This document shows, piece after piece, positions 47,439 through 56,355 of a stretch of DNA of 64,000 bases (the stretch's first letter is position 1; each line of letters starts with the position of its first letter). The stretch is from Mesorhizobium sp. Lineage in GTDB: Bacteria; Pseudomonadota; Alphaproteobacteria; Rhizobiales; Rhizobiaceae. The translations under genes and the position numbers were made by a program. Under the pieces are notes generated by a model, which was given only the letters and a program-made list of their open reading frames with translations, was not told the origin of the DNA and did not search any database. The stretch is from NCBI GenBank assembly GCA_004017275.1, contig SAKE01000003.1:202299-266298 (forward strand). Reading direction: 5' to 3'.

Positions 47439-48614
47439 TCAGCGGCCGAAATCATCGGAACTGAGGCGGGTCCAGCGGTCGCCCATCAATCCACCGATAA
47501 AGATGTCGCCGGAGCGGACCGCTTCCGTGACCTCGGCGATCCGCGAGCGGACCATCGTCCCCCCGGCATAGCGGAAGAAGACATTCTTGTAGCCAAAGAG
47601 GTGAGGTATGAATCTGCCCTGCGTCTGACCGGTGATGCCCACGCAGCCCATCTCCCACGCGGCGGCGACAAGAGCATCCAGCGTCGCGCCCCAGTGCGAC
47701 CCGGACGCCTGAATTTGCAACAGGTTCGCCATGTCGCCAGCTTGACCGTAGAAGGCATAACAACCGAGCATTTTGCCTGTTTCATCGTAGGTCCCACCGA
47801 AATGAAGGGGGCCGTCGGCCCGCTTCTCGGCCGCCTGCGCAAGCAGCCGTGGCAGCTCCCCATCCTTCCAGCTCGGCCGAAGGGAGTAACCAGACAAGAG
47901 GGTCGGCAGCTTCTCGGCAAATTGCAGTGCATCGATCGGCTCACGGTGGATGCGATGCGACGATGAAAGCTGGAGAGTGGGCTCGAACCTTTTTTTCGCA
48001 AGAGCATCGAATGCTCTCGCGCATGGATTGAGTACCAGGTGAGGTAGGCCGGGCCATTTACGGTGCAGTGCGGCGGCGGCCATCGCCGCCGGCCGGAAAA
48101 CATATGTCCATCCCAGACAATGCACCGGCAGGAGTTGATACTTCATCGGGCGCGCGAAGGCCAAAGATGTCCGGTTGGCCGAATCGGTCAGCTGCAGATC
48201 GAATTCGCCTTGATGCAAGGCCCGCAGCAATTGCGGTCCGGCCGAGCCGTCATCGGTGCCGGGGTCGGCCATGAGCGGCCCGATGATCGCCGCATTCAAT
48301 GCCGCTCCGTTGAGCTCGTAGCGGGCTTTCAGGACACCGAGGAACCCGCCCAGACGACCCTGCCGGTTGACCTGGACAAGAGCGTTGCTTTCGCCGGACT
48401 GGCCGGCAGGGTCGAGATAGATCTCTCTCATATACGCGGCCGTCTCCGCGATCGCGCGATCGAGGAGGTGACGCCGCCGCGGGCGAAACTTCGTCAGGAA
48501 GAGTGCGGCCACACGCTCGAGATCTTCGGCAGCGAGCGGCCGAACCGAGCCGTGCTGAGAGTCCAGCACTGAAGGCGCGGCCACCTTTTCCTCGACATTT
48601 GCAGAAAGATGCAT
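47439..48614 (-). CDS. Putative GNAT-like acyltransferase
   Basis: A 391-residue soluble protein that I place only tentatively. The N-terminal 150 residues (VRPLAAEDLERVAALFLTKF, GRLGGFLGVLKARYELNGAA) look like an N-acetyltransferase fold, and the C-terminal part (GGTYDETGKMLGCYAFYGQA, LDALVAAAWEMGCVGITGQT) looks like a second one, as in tandem GNAT proteins. No clear acetyl-CoA-binding R/QxxGxG/A motif was seen. It stands alone with a relatively AT-rich upstream region. Confidence 0.55.
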   Translation of the reverse strand: MHLSANVEEKVAAPSVLDSQHGSVRPLAAEDLERVAALFLTKFRPRRRHLLDRAIAETAAYMREIYLDPAGQSGESNALVQVNRQGRLGGFLGVLKARYELNGAALNAAIIGPLMADPGTDDGSAGPQLLRALHQGEFDLQLTDSANRTSLAFARPMKYQLLPVHCLGWTYVFRPAAMAAAALHRKWPGLPHLVLNPCARAFDALAKKRFEPTLQLSSSHRIHREPIDALQFAEKLPTLLSGYSLRPSWKDGELPRLLAQAAEKRADGPLHFGGTYDETGKMLGCYAFYGQAGDMANLLQIQASGSHWGATLDALVAAAWEMGCVGITGQTQGRFIPHLFGYKNVFFRYAGGTMVRSRIAEVTEAVRSGDIFIGGLMGDRWTRLSSDDFGR

Positions 48615-48853
48615 CGTGAAGAACGCCCATGGGTTGCCTCCATCGGATATATATCAACCAATGGTAGAAACAACATATCTCGGTCAGTATGATGAACAGA
48701 GGTCTCAGAACTTAGCATCCGGAACAGGACCTCACCGGCAAAATTTGGTCGGCCAGCACACGGGGGCTTCGGATGTCTCACGCCGCTGATGGGCAGGTTC
48801 GGCTGCGCCCTGCGATTGCGTGCGCTGCTCCACTTCGCTGGGCACAGCGCCGG

Positions 48854-48893
48854 ACAGAGGCGGCCTCCGGCCGAAGCCGGAGGCCGCCTCTGT
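48854..48893 (-). terminator. 18-bp hairpin with UUCG loop after the ABC exporter gene
   Basis: ACAGAGGCGGCCTCCGGC (48854-48871) and its exact complement (48876-48893) enclose CGAA. Read on the minus strand the loop is C(UUCG)G, an unusually stable tetraloop. The hairpin touches the stop codon of the ABC gene. No T-run follows, so it may protect the 3' end or act with Rho. Confidence 0.75.
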
Positions 48894-50698
48894 CAGCTGA
48901 CGAGTCCCTTGGTCAGTTCCAGCGCCTGGCGTTCGAACAGGCGGCGGTAGATGCCGCCCTTCAGCCGGATCAGTTCATCATGCGAACCTTCCTCGAGGAT
49001 GTTGCCGCGATCGAAAACCAGCAGCCTGTCGAGCGCCCGCACCGTCGAAAGCCGGTGCGCGATGACCAGCGTCGTGCGGCCAACCATCAGCCGTTCCATC
49101 GCCTGCTGGATCAGCACCTCCGATTCCGAATCGAGGCTCGATGTCGCCTCGTCGAGGATAAGGATGCGCGCATCGGCAAGGAACGCGCGCGCGATCGCCA
49201 CGCGCTGACGCTCGCCGCCCGACAGTTTCACACCGCGTTCGCCGACCAATGTGCCGTAGCCCTTCGGCAGGCTGGTGATGAAATCGTGCGCGCTCGCCAG
49301 CTTCGCGGCATGCTCGATCTCATCTTGCGTCGCACTCGGCCTAGCATAGGCGATGTTTTCGGCCAGCGACCGGTGGAACAGGATCGGCTCCTGCTGGACG
49401 ATGGCGATCTGCCCGCGCAGCGACGCTTGCGCCACTTGCGAAATGTCCTGGCCGTCAACCAGGATTTTTCCCGCATTCACGTCATAGAGCCGCTGGATGA
49501 GCTTGACGAACGTCGTCTTGCCCGAACCCGAATGACCAACCAGCCCGACACGTTCACCCGGCGCGATATCGACCGAAAAGTCGCGGTAAAGCGCCGATCG
49601 GTGGCTGCCATAGTGGAAAGTGACGTTGTCGAAGCGGATAGCCCCTTTAGTGATCCGGATCGGCTTGGAGCCGGGCCGGTCCTCGATGCCGAGCGGTTCG
49701 GACTGGAAATCGACCAGTTCCTCCATATCGTTGATCGAGCGTTGCAAATTGCGGATATGCGTGCCGATGTCCCTGAGATAGCCCTGCAGCACGAAGAACG
49801 AAGTCAGCACGAAGGCGACATCGCCGGCGCTCGCCTGCCCCCACGACCACAGCATCAGCGCCAGGCCGATCACCGCGGCCCGCATGACCAGCAGCAGCGC
49901 CCCTTGCGTGGTGCCGTTGATGGTGCCGCGCACCCAGGTGCGCCGCGTGCGCGCACGCCATTTGGCGACGACCCTGGCCAGGCGGCGCTCTTCGCGCTCC
50001 TCGGCGCCAAAGCCCTTGACCACGGCGTTGCAGCTCACCGCGTCGGCCAGCGAGCCGCCGAGGCGCGTGTCCCAGGTGTTGGCGAGCCTTGCCGCCGGCG
50101 CGACGTAGCCAAGCGACAGCATCGCCGTCACCATGATGAACAACACCGAGCCGGCGGCAACGACCGCGCCCATCAGCGGCCAGAACCAGCCGAGCAGCAG
50201 CGTCGAGCCGACCAGCATGACGACGGACGGCAGCAAGGCGATCAGGATCGTGTCGTTGAGCAGGTCGAGCGCCCACATGCCGCGCGTCACCTTGCGCACG
50301 GTCGAGCCGGCAAAGCTGTTGGCGTGCCAGTCGGTGGAGAAGCGCTGGACGCGGTGGAAGGCATCGGCGGCGATGTCAGCCATCATCTTCAGCGTCAGCT
50401 CGACGATCCCCATGAAGGCAAGGTTGCGCAAGACAACGCCGGTCAGCGCCAGCGCCATCAGCATCGAAAACGCCGTCATCGCGGCATTCCAGGCAATCGC
50501 GTCCGCGCCGGCGCTGCTGGCGACGGCGTCGACCAGCCGGCCGGAATAGAGCGGCGTCAACACGTCGGCCAGCGTCGACAGCAGGAAGCCGCCCATGATG
50601 AGCGAAAGCCGCCAGGGCTGGCGCCGCCAGTGGGTGAACGTGAAACCGAGAACGCTGCGAAAGGCGCTCGCGCGCAAATCGATCTTGAAACGAGCCAT
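48893..50698 (-). CDS. ABC exporter, fused permease and ATPase (ABCB type)
   Basis: A 601-residue half-transporter that should work as a homodimer in the inner membrane. Residues 1-330 hold six membrane helices (LIMGGFLLSTLADVLTPLYS, LLPSVVMLVGSTLLLGWFW); the ATPase follows with Walker A VGHSGSGKTT, Q-loop VQQEPILFHRS, signature KLSGGERQRVAIARAFL, Walker B ILILDEATSSLD and H-loop AHRLST. Substrate is unknown; lipids or drugs are typical. The ATG at 50698 is preferred over the longer frame to 50833, though its ribosome site is weak. Confidence 0.9.
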   Translation of the reverse strand: MARFKIDLRASAFRSVLGFTFTHWRRQPWRLSLIMGGFLLSTLADVLTPLYSGRLVDAVASSAGADAIAWNAAMTAFSMLMALALTGVVLRNLAFMGIVELTLKMMADIAADAFHRVQRFSTDWHANSFAGSTVRKVTRGMWALDLLNDTILIALLPSVVMLVGSTLLLGWFWPLMGAVVAAGSVLFIMVTAMLSLGYVAPAARLANTWDTRLGGSLADAVSCNAVVKGFGAEEREERRLARVVAKWRARTRRTWVRGTINGTTQGALLLVMRAAVIGLALMLWSWGQASAGDVAFVLTSFFVLQGYLRDIGTHIRNLQRSINDMEELVDFQSEPLGIEDRPGSKPIRITKGAIRFDNVTFHYGSHRSALYRDFSVDIAPGERVGLVGHSGSGKTTFVKLIQRLYDVNAGKILVDGQDISQVAQASLRGQIAIVQQEPILFHRSLAENIAYARPSATQDEIEHAAKLASAHDFITSLPKGYGTLVGERGVKLSGGERQRVAIARAFLADARILILDEATSSLDSESEVLIQQAMERLMVGRTTLVIAHRLSTVRALDRLLVFDRGNILEEGSHDELIRLKGGIYRRLFERQALELTKGLVS

Positions 50699-51073
50699 GA
50701 TGTCATTCGGGCGCAAACGAGCCCGGTCCCAGGTAGGTCGAAAATTGAAGAAGCCGCGCAAGGGGCCAATGAGTGCCCAGAAAGCGGAGTGGCATATTCT
50801 CGCCCGTATTCGGGCGGCGACCGGCATCGGCATAAGCCTGTGCTCGATCCGGCTTCAGCACGAAGGGCAAACCTTCGCGGAGCGCCGGATGAGACCTAAG
50901 CTTCGCGGCCTCGCATTACCATGTGAAATACTGCCATTCGGACCTCCCGCAAATGAATCGCGGAGAGGTTCTTATAGAGACGCCCCGATGCATCGCCAAG
51001 ACGAGTTCACGCCAAAAGTGTATCTGGTCCAACCACTGCGATTATTTTGCAACAACGGGGCAAACCGCGCGCC
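50699..51073. other. 375-bp intergenic region with a GntR-like operator
   Basis: Upstream of the ABC exporter. The only marked feature is TGGTCCAACCA (51025-51035), listed separately. Open frames crossing the region are short and unconvincing. The part around 50920-51060 is more AT-rich than neighbouring coding DNA, as promoters often are. Confidence 0.4.
51025..51035. promoter_or_regulatory. Possible GntR/FadR-type operator
   Basis: TGGT-CCA-ACCA is a perfect 4-bp inverted repeat with a 3-bp spacer, resembling the TGGTNNNACCA core bound by FadR-subfamily GntR regulators. It lies about 327 bp upstream of the ABC exporter start. No GntR gene is in the window, and an 11-bp match can arise by chance. 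Confidence 0.3.
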
Positions 51074-51511
51074 TCATTCAGGAATGCGATCCAAGCGCAT
51101 GTAGCGGCCATCGGTCGATGGCTTGAACCCGAGCTTTTCATACAAACCGTGGGCGTCGCTGGTAGACAGGCTCCAGTGGAAAACAGACCTGACTTCCGGA
51201 TGGTCAATCAGGGCCTGGACGAGCCGGCTGCCTATGCCCTGCCCGCGATTCTCCGGCCAGATGATGATATCGGCGAGATAGGCGAATACCGTACGGTCCG
51301 TGATCGCCCGGCCGAAGCCGACTTGCCTGCCATCGATATAGGCGCCGACGCAGAGCGAATTGGCAAAGGCGCGGCGATGGATTTCGTCATTGCGCCCGGC
51401 ACCCCAATAGCTCGCCATCAACAGGTCCGATGTCGCACGGAAATCGATCCGTGACATGTCGAAGCTGATTTCACAGTTGGGCAAGGCTATCTCCGGCCGC
51501 GGCCGCCACAC
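51074..51511 (-). CDS. GNAT family N-acetyltransferase
   Basis: A 145-residue acetyltransferase with the acetyl-CoA motif in IIIWPENRGQGIGSRLVQAL (RGQGIG, the R/QxxGxG/A signature) and the C-terminal DAHGLYEKLGFKP block. The acceptor is unknown; small relatives acetylate amino acids, antibiotics or protein ends. The start is a GTG at 51511, 11 bp downstream of the nadE stop, so the two genes are likely cotranscribed. Confidence 0.85.
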   Translation of the reverse strand: MWRPRPEIALPNCEISFDMSRIDFRATSDLLMASYWGAGRNDEIHRRAFANSLCVGAYIDGRQVGFGRAITDRTVFAYLADIIIWPENRGQGIGSRLVQALIDHPEVRSVFHWSLSTSDAHGLYEKLGFKPSTDGRYMRLDRIPE

Positions 51512-51522
51512 GCTTTCAGTGT

Positions 51523-53199
51523 CTAGCTGCGATCCCTGAAACGATTGGTGATGGGATAGCGGCGGTCGCGGCCAAAATTCTTTTTGGTGATCTTCACACC
51601 GGGTGCTGCCTGCCGGCGCTTGTATTCGGCGATGTAGAGCAGGTGCTCGATGCGCGTTACCGTCGCCCGGTCATGGCCGCGCGCAACGATGTCGTCGACG
51701 CCCATTTCATTCTCGACCAGGCATTCGAGGATATCGTCCAGCACCGGATAGGGCGGCAGCGAATCCTGGTCGGTCTGGTTCTCGCGCAATTCCGCAGACG
51801 GTGCCTTGTCGATGATGTTCTTCGGGATCACCTCGCCCGAAGGCCCCAGCGCGCCCGGCGGCACATGGCTGTTGCGCCAGCGCGACAGCGCGTAGACCTG
51901 CATCTTGTAAAGATCCTTGATCGGATTGAAGCCGCCATTCATGTCGCCATAGAGCGTGGCATAGCCGACCGACATCTCGCTCTTGTTGCCGGTGGTGACG
52001 ACCATCGAGCCGAACTTGTTGGAGATCGCCATCAGGATGGTGCCGCGCGCGCGGCTCTGCAAATTCTCCTCAGTAATACCTTCCTTGGTGCCTTCGAACA
52101 TCTGCGTCAGTGTGTGCAGGAACCCTTCGACCGGCTCGAAGATCGGCACGATGTCATAGCGGCAGCCGAGCGCGCGGGCGCAGTCCTCGGCGTCCTTCAG
52201 CGAGTCCTTCGAGGTGTAGCGATAGGGCATCATCACCGCGCGCAGGCGTTCCTCGCCGAGCGCATCGACGGCCAGCGCCGCGCAGATGGCCGAATCGATG
52301 CCGCCGGACAGACCAAGCACGACATTCTTGAAACCGTTCTTGTTGACGTAGTCGCGCAGGCCCAGCATGCAGGCGCGATAGTCGGCCTCCTCCCGGTCCG
52401 GGATTTTCGACATCGGCCCTTCGGAACAAACCCAGCCTTCGCCTTGCCGTTTCCAGGTGGTGATGTCGACCGCTTCCTCGAACTGGCTCATCTGGAAGGC
52501 AAGCGTCTTGTCAGCGCCAATGGCAAACGACGCGCCGTCGAAGATCAGCTCGTCCTGGCCACCAAGCTGGTTGGCATAGATCATCGGCAGCCCGCACTCG
52601 ATGACCTGGCGGATGACGACCTGGTGTCGGACATCGATCTTGGCGCGGTAGTAAGGCGAGCCGTTCGGCACCAGCAGGATTTCCGCCCCGCTTTCGGCCA
52701 GCGATTCGCAGATGTCGACATCGCCCCAGATGTCCTCGCAGATCGGTACCCCGATGCGCACGCCGCGGAAATTGACCGGTCCCTGGATCTCGGGTCCGGC
52801 CTGGAAGACGCGCTTCTCGTCGAACTCGCCGTAATTGGGAAGATCGAGCTTGTAACGTTCGGCGATGATCTTACCGTCGTCGGCGAAGATGATCGAATTG
52901 TGCGTGCCGCTCTTGCGCTTCAGCGGCGTGCCGATGATGACGCCCGGACCGCCATCTGCAGTATCGGCGGCAAAGTCCTGTGCCGCCTTTTCGCAGGCTT
53001 TCAGGAAGGCCGGCTTCAGCACCAGATCCTCCGGCGGATAGCCGGCGAGGAAAAGTTCGGTATAGAGCACAAGATCGGCGCCCTGGCGGGCGGCATCCGC
53101 CCTCGCCTCGCGCGCCTTGGCGAGATTGCCTGAAATGTCGCCGACAGTCGGGTTGAGCTGGGCGACGGCGATGCGCAGGATGTCGAGCTTCTTGGTCAT
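51523..53199 (-). CDS. nadE: Glutamine-dependent NAD+ synthetase
   Basis: Final step of NAD synthesis: amidates deamido-NAD using glutamine. The 558-residue protein has an N-terminal nitrilase-type glutaminase domain with the triad Glu48 (LYTELFLAGYPPEDL), Lys117 (KLDLPNYGEF) and Cys154 (GVPICEDIWG), then the synthetase domain with the P-loop LSGGIDS (297-303) and GNKSEMSVGYATLYGD. The ATG at 53199 matches the family start (MTKKLDILRIAVAQLNPTVG). It is followed closely by the GNAT gene. Confidence 0.95.
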   Translation of the reverse strand: MTKKLDILRIAVAQLNPTVGDISGNLAKAREARADAARQGADLVLYTELFLAGYPPEDLVLKPAFLKACEKAAQDFAADTADGGPGVIIGTPLKRKSGTHNSIIFADDGKIIAERYKLDLPNYGEFDEKRVFQAGPEIQGPVNFRGVRIGVPICEDIWGDVDICESLAESGAEILLVPNGSPYYRAKIDVRHQVVIRQVIECGLPMIYANQLGGQDELIFDGASFAIGADKTLAFQMSQFEEAVDITTWKRQGEGWVCSEGPMSKIPDREEADYRACMLGLRDYVNKNGFKNVVLGLSGGIDSAICAALAVDALGEERLRAVMMPYRYTSKDSLKDAEDCARALGCRYDIVPIFEPVEGFLHTLTQMFEGTKEGITEENLQSRARGTILMAISNKFGSMVVTTGNKSEMSVGYATLYGDMNGGFNPIKDLYKMQVYALSRWRNSHVPPGALGPSGEVIPKNIIDKAPSAELRENQTDQDSLPPYPVLDDILECLVENEMGVDDIVARGHDRATVTRIEHLLYIAEYKRRQAAPGVKITKKNFGRDRRYPITNRFRDRS

Positions 53200-53327
53200 G
53201 CCTGCTGACTTAGCCCGGCAAAATTGCCCGGGCAATGGCGTTCGTTTGGACCAATCCGGACCGAATGACTAATGTCATTCGTGTCTTGACCGATCGACGA
53301 ATGCCGATCGTGGCAAGACGACCGGTC

Positions 53328-54044
53328 TCAGTCGTCGCCCATATATTCGCGCAACGCTTGCGGAGAATGGTTCTCCCCGATCGACATCGCCAGGATGCGT
53401 GAAATATGCCGGCGCGGCAGACGTGTCTCCGCCGCCCATTGATTGATTTGCCTCTGGATCTTGTCCAGGTCCTTCTTCGAGGTCGGGCTTTCGGCGATGT
53501 CGAGGCCCGCGTCGCGCAGAGCCGCGGCCATATCGCCCGAGATGACGAACGCATCCCAACCCAGCCAGCGCAGGAAATACTGGCCCGTGTTGCCGCCGAG
53601 CCGGCTGCCATTTTTTCCGAGCCAGGCCATCAGCCCGACCTGGTCATCAGCCGGCCAGTTGGCGAGGAATTGGCCGAAGCCGCCATATTCCTTCGACACG
53701 CGCTCGACGAAGGCGGCGTTGTCGCGGACCGATTTGATCTTCTGTGGATTGCGCACGATGCGCTGGTCGGAAGCCAGATCGTGCCAGAAATCATCGGGCT
53801 GGAACAACAGCCGCTTCGGCTCGAAGCGCAGGAACGCCTCTTCAAAGCCCGGCCATTTCTGTTCGATGACGCGCCATACGAAACCGGCGGCGAAGACACG
53901 CTCGGCCATGGTAGAGAGAATGCGATCGTCGGTGATGTCAGCCACTGCGGCATTGTCGGGCGCCGGGCCGAGCAGCGACGTCAGTTCCTCCTCGCCGCCT
54001 TTGCGTTTTGCGGCGCGTGCGCGAATTTTCTTGAAATCGGCCAT
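53328..54044 (-). CDS. DNA-3-methyladenine glycosylase I family protein
   Basis: A 238-residue base-excision repair glycosylase of the Tag family, removing alkylated adenine. Recognisable blocks are AERVFAAGFVWRVIEQKWPGF near the N-terminus, IVRNPQKIKSVRDNAAFVER in the middle, and NGSRLGGNTGQYFLRWLGWD with the helix-hairpin-helix-like region. It belongs to an alphaproteobacterial branch that is longer and more divergent than E. coli Tag (187 residues). The ATG at 54044 is used; the gene stands alone. Confidence 0.8.
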   Translation of the reverse strand: MADFKKIRARAAKRKGGEEELTSLLGPAPDNAAVADITDDRILSTMAERVFAAGFVWRVIEQKWPGFEEAFLRFEPKRLLFQPDDFWHDLASDQRIVRNPQKIKSVRDNAAFVERVSKEYGGFGQFLANWPADDQVGLMAWLGKNGSRLGGNTGQYFLRWLGWDAFVISGDMAAALRDAGLDIAESPTSKKDLDKIQRQINQWAAETRLPRRHISRILAMSIGENHSPQALREYMGDD

Positions 54045-54135
54045 CGGTCCCTCGGCATCCGGAATCAATCTAACACTTCCCGTGCGAGCCGGCAGCCTCT
54101 ACCTCTAATGGCAAGCCAAGACCCTGGAGACGGCC

Positions 54136-54699
54136 ATGAACAAGACGATCGACGATCTGGCGAACCGCTGGCTCAAGCGACGGCCGGACGGCCTCAGCCA
54201 GCTCGAAAGCCGGGTGCTGCAATCGACGCTCGAACGCACCACCATCTCGCGCGACACCAACAAGGCCGTCGCCTTCCACCAGACGTTCGGCGACCGGCTC
54301 GCCGACACGATCGCCCGCATCGGCGGCTCATGGTCCTTCATCCTGTCCTTCATCGCCTTTCTGATCCTTTGGACATCGGGCAATGTCTGGCTGCTGTCGC
54401 GTGACGCCTTCGACCCCTACCCGTTCATCTTCCTGAACCTCGTTCTGTCGATGGTTGCAGCCTTGCAGGCGCCGGTGATCATGATGGCGCAGAACCGCCA
54501 GACCGAACGCGACCGCATCGACGCCGCGCACGACTACGAGGTCAATTTGAAAGCCGAGATCGAGATCATGGCGCTGCACGAAAAGCTGGATGAACTGCGC
54601 CACGGCCAGATCCTCGGCATGCGCGACGAGATCGTGCAACTGACCGAGATGGTCAAGCGGATCGACGAAAGGCTGTCTTCGCAGCAATCGCCTTCATGA
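54136..54699 (+). CDS. DUF1003 membrane protein
   Basis: A 187-residue inner-membrane protein with two helices (SWSFILSFIAFLILWTSGNV and PFIFLNLVLSMVAALQAPVI, about 64-118) inside the DUF1003 block FGDRLADTIARIGGSWSFI...NRQTERDR, and a charged coiled-coil C-terminus. Function unknown. It overlaps the DedA gene by 4 bp, so they form a two-gene operon. Confidence 0.88.
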   Translation: MNKTIDDLANRWLKRRPDGLSQLESRVLQSTLERTTISRDTNKAVAFHQTFGDRLADTIARIGGSWSFILSFIAFLILWTSGNVWLLSRDAFDPYPFIFLNLVLSMVAALQAPVIMMAQNRQTERDRIDAAHDYEVNLKAEIEIMALHEKLDELRHGQILGMRDEIVQLTEMVKRIDERLSSQQSPS

Positions 54700-55283
54700 C
54701 CGACACGATCCATCACTTCATCGAACAATACGGGCTGCTTGCGGTCTTGGTCGGTTGCATCGCGGAGGGTGAAAGTGCCGCCATTCTCGGCGGCTTCTTC
54801 GCTCACCAGCATGTCTTCGTGCTGTGGCATGCCGTCCTCGCAGCCGCGCTGGGCGCCTTCGTCGGCGACATTTTCTTTTTCATCCTTGGACGGCGTTTTG
54901 CCGACCATCGCTATGTCGTCAGATTGCGCAAGCGACCCGGCTTTCGCCGCGCCTTCCATCTGCTCAACACCCATCCCGACATCTTCGTGCTGTCCAACCG
55001 CTATATCTACGGCATGCGCCTGGTCGGCGGCATCGCGGCCGGGCTTTCCAACATCGCGGCGCCGCGCTTCGTCATCCTCAACGCGCTTTCATCGGCGATC
55101 TGGGCGGTGCTGTTCGGCACCATTGGTTACGTCTTTGGCCTGGGGGCCGAACACTTTATCGGCCAGGCTTTTATGCGCCACGAGCGGTTGCTGGTCGGGC
55201 TCGGTATCGGCCTGACGGTTACCGTGCTTGCATGGCTCGTCGCCCGTCACATCGCCAGGAAGGAAGGCGCCAGGGAGAGCTGA
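54696..55283 (+). CDS. DedA family inner-membrane protein
   Basis: A 195-residue DedA/SNARE-associated (VTT) protein with about five membrane helices: HFIEQYGLLAVLVGCIAEGE, AAALGAFVGDIFFFILGRRF, NRYIYGMRLVGGIAAGLSNI and the C-terminal helix LVGLGIGLTVTVLAWLVARH. DedA proteins are needed for membrane homeostasis and include undecaprenyl-phosphate and phospholipid flippases. It is translationally coupled to the DUF1003 gene. Confidence 0.88.
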   Translation: MTDTIHHFIEQYGLLAVLVGCIAEGESAAILGGFFAHQHVFVLWHAVLAAALGAFVGDIFFFILGRRFADHRYVVRLRKRPGFRRAFHLLNTHPDIFVLSNRYIYGMRLVGGIAAGLSNIAAPRFVILNALSSAIWAVLFGTIGYVFGLGAEHFIGQAFMRHERLLVGLGIGLTVTVLAWLVARHIARKEGARES

Positions 55284-55286
55284 TCG

Positions 55287-55874
55287 TCAATCGACGCCGA
55301 GCGCCTGATCCCCCCGATCAAGGATCAGCGGGATGATCAGGTCTTCCTCGTCGGCAAGATGCCGGGTCAACATGGCGATCAGCCGGCTGTTTTCGTCGGC
55401 ATAGGCGTCGGCGGCGAAGCGCTGTCTGTCTTCGCTCTCCTGAAGCGTCTTGATGAACGCATTGGCCGCTTCGGCATTGCGCTCCAGCCCTTCATGGATG
55501 GTGTGATGGTCGGCATCGAGGATCTCGAAGCCGCGCTTCAAACGGGGCTCGGCTTTGGCGAAGACGGGGAAATATTGATAGTCCTCGACATTGTGGTGAC
55601 CGTCGAGATTGCCGAGAAAATGATTGAGGCGCGGCGCGAACCAGCGCGCGAAGTCGGGCGCCGTCAGCCTGCCCTCGCGGTAGTCGCCAATGCCGTTGGT
55701 AAGCATGCCGCCGAGTTCGCGGAACATGTCGTGCCGCTGCAGCCACATATTGGCGACGCCATGGATGTTGGCATGGTTCTGCCAGTTTTCACGCGGATAT
55801 TTTTCGACCAGCCAGCGCAGATCGTCCGGCAGGCCCTTGCGTTCGACAAGCAGAAAGTTAGCGGCTTCAGGCAT
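55287..55874 (-). CDS. Hemerythrin-like domain protein
   Basis: A 195-residue four-helix protein with the hemerythrin-type metal ligands spread as His/Glu: NHANIHGVANMW, GHHNVEDYQYFPVF, DADHHTIHEGLER and LTRHLADEEDLIIPLIL. Such domains bind a di-iron site and sense or carry O2 or NO, or protect iron-sulfur centres. The ribosome site AAGGAAA lies within an inverted repeat (55878-55894) that could hide it. It lies 40 bp after dgkA on the same strand. Confidence 0.85.
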   Translation of the reverse strand: MPEAANFLLVERKGLPDDLRWLVEKYPRENWQNHANIHGVANMWLQRHDMFRELGGMLTNGIGDYREGRLTAPDFARWFAPRLNHFLGNLDGHHNVEDYQYFPVFAKAEPRLKRGFEILDADHHTIHEGLERNAEAANAFIKTLQESEDRQRFAADAYADENSRLIAMLTRHLADEEDLIIPLILDRGDQALGVD

Positions 55875-55877
55875 GAT

Positions 55878-55894
55878 GGTTTCCTTTGGAAACC
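55878..55894 (-). promoter_or_regulatory. Inverted repeat covering the hemerythrin-gene ribosome site
   Basis: On the minus strand GGTTTCC-AAA-GGAAACC is a perfect 7-bp stem with a 3-nt loop, ending 3 bases before the ATG at 55874. The right arm contains the purine-rich ribosome site (AAGGAAA), so folding would block initiation. Regulation by this structure is inferred. Confidence 0.45.
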
Positions 55895-55914
55895 GTCATA
55901 TAGGAACCGAGATG

Positions 55915-56274
55915 CTAGATCGGTAGCCCGGTGATCCGCTCGATGATGGCGATGCCCCATACGCCGGCAACGATGAGCACCGATATCAGCACCGCCAGCG
56001 AACCGCAGTCCTTGGCGAGTTGTATGTCGACATTGAACTCGCGGCTGAAGGCGTCGCATGCCGCCTCAATGCCGGTGTTCAGCACTTCGACCATGATCAA
56101 GAGCAGCACCGCGCCGATCAGCAAGGCATAGCCGCGCCATGAGATCGAAACGAACCAGCCGAGCGGCAAGGCAAGCGCGAGCAGCATCAGCTCCTGCTGG
56201 AAAGCCTTCTCGCTGACGGCCAGTTTACGAAACGCCCGCACCGAATTGAAAAAAGCGTCGATCAGCCGCTGCAT
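55915..56274 (-). CDS. dgkA: Diacylglycerol kinase
   Basis: A small inner-membrane kinase recycling diacylglycerol to phosphatidic acid, for example after membrane-derived glucan synthesis. The 119 residues contain three membrane helices and the signature VEVLNTGIEAACDAFSREFN, with the N-terminal ARAFRKLAVSEKAFQQEL-like surface helix (VRAFRKLAVSEKAFQQEL). AAGGGG lies before the ATG. It precedes the hemerythrin-like gene on the same strand. Confidence 0.93.
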   Translation of the reverse strand: MQRLIDAFFNSVRAFRKLAVSEKAFQQELMLLALALPLGWFVSISWRGYALLIGAVLLLIMVEVLNTGIEAACDAFSREFNVDIQLAKDCGSLAVLISVLIVAGVWGIAIIERITGLPI

Positions 56275-56355
56275 ACCAAACCCCTTTGCGAATCACCGGC
56301 ACGGGATAATGCAATGGCTGGCCAGATCAATGGAATAAGGCGACTTGTCCCAGAT

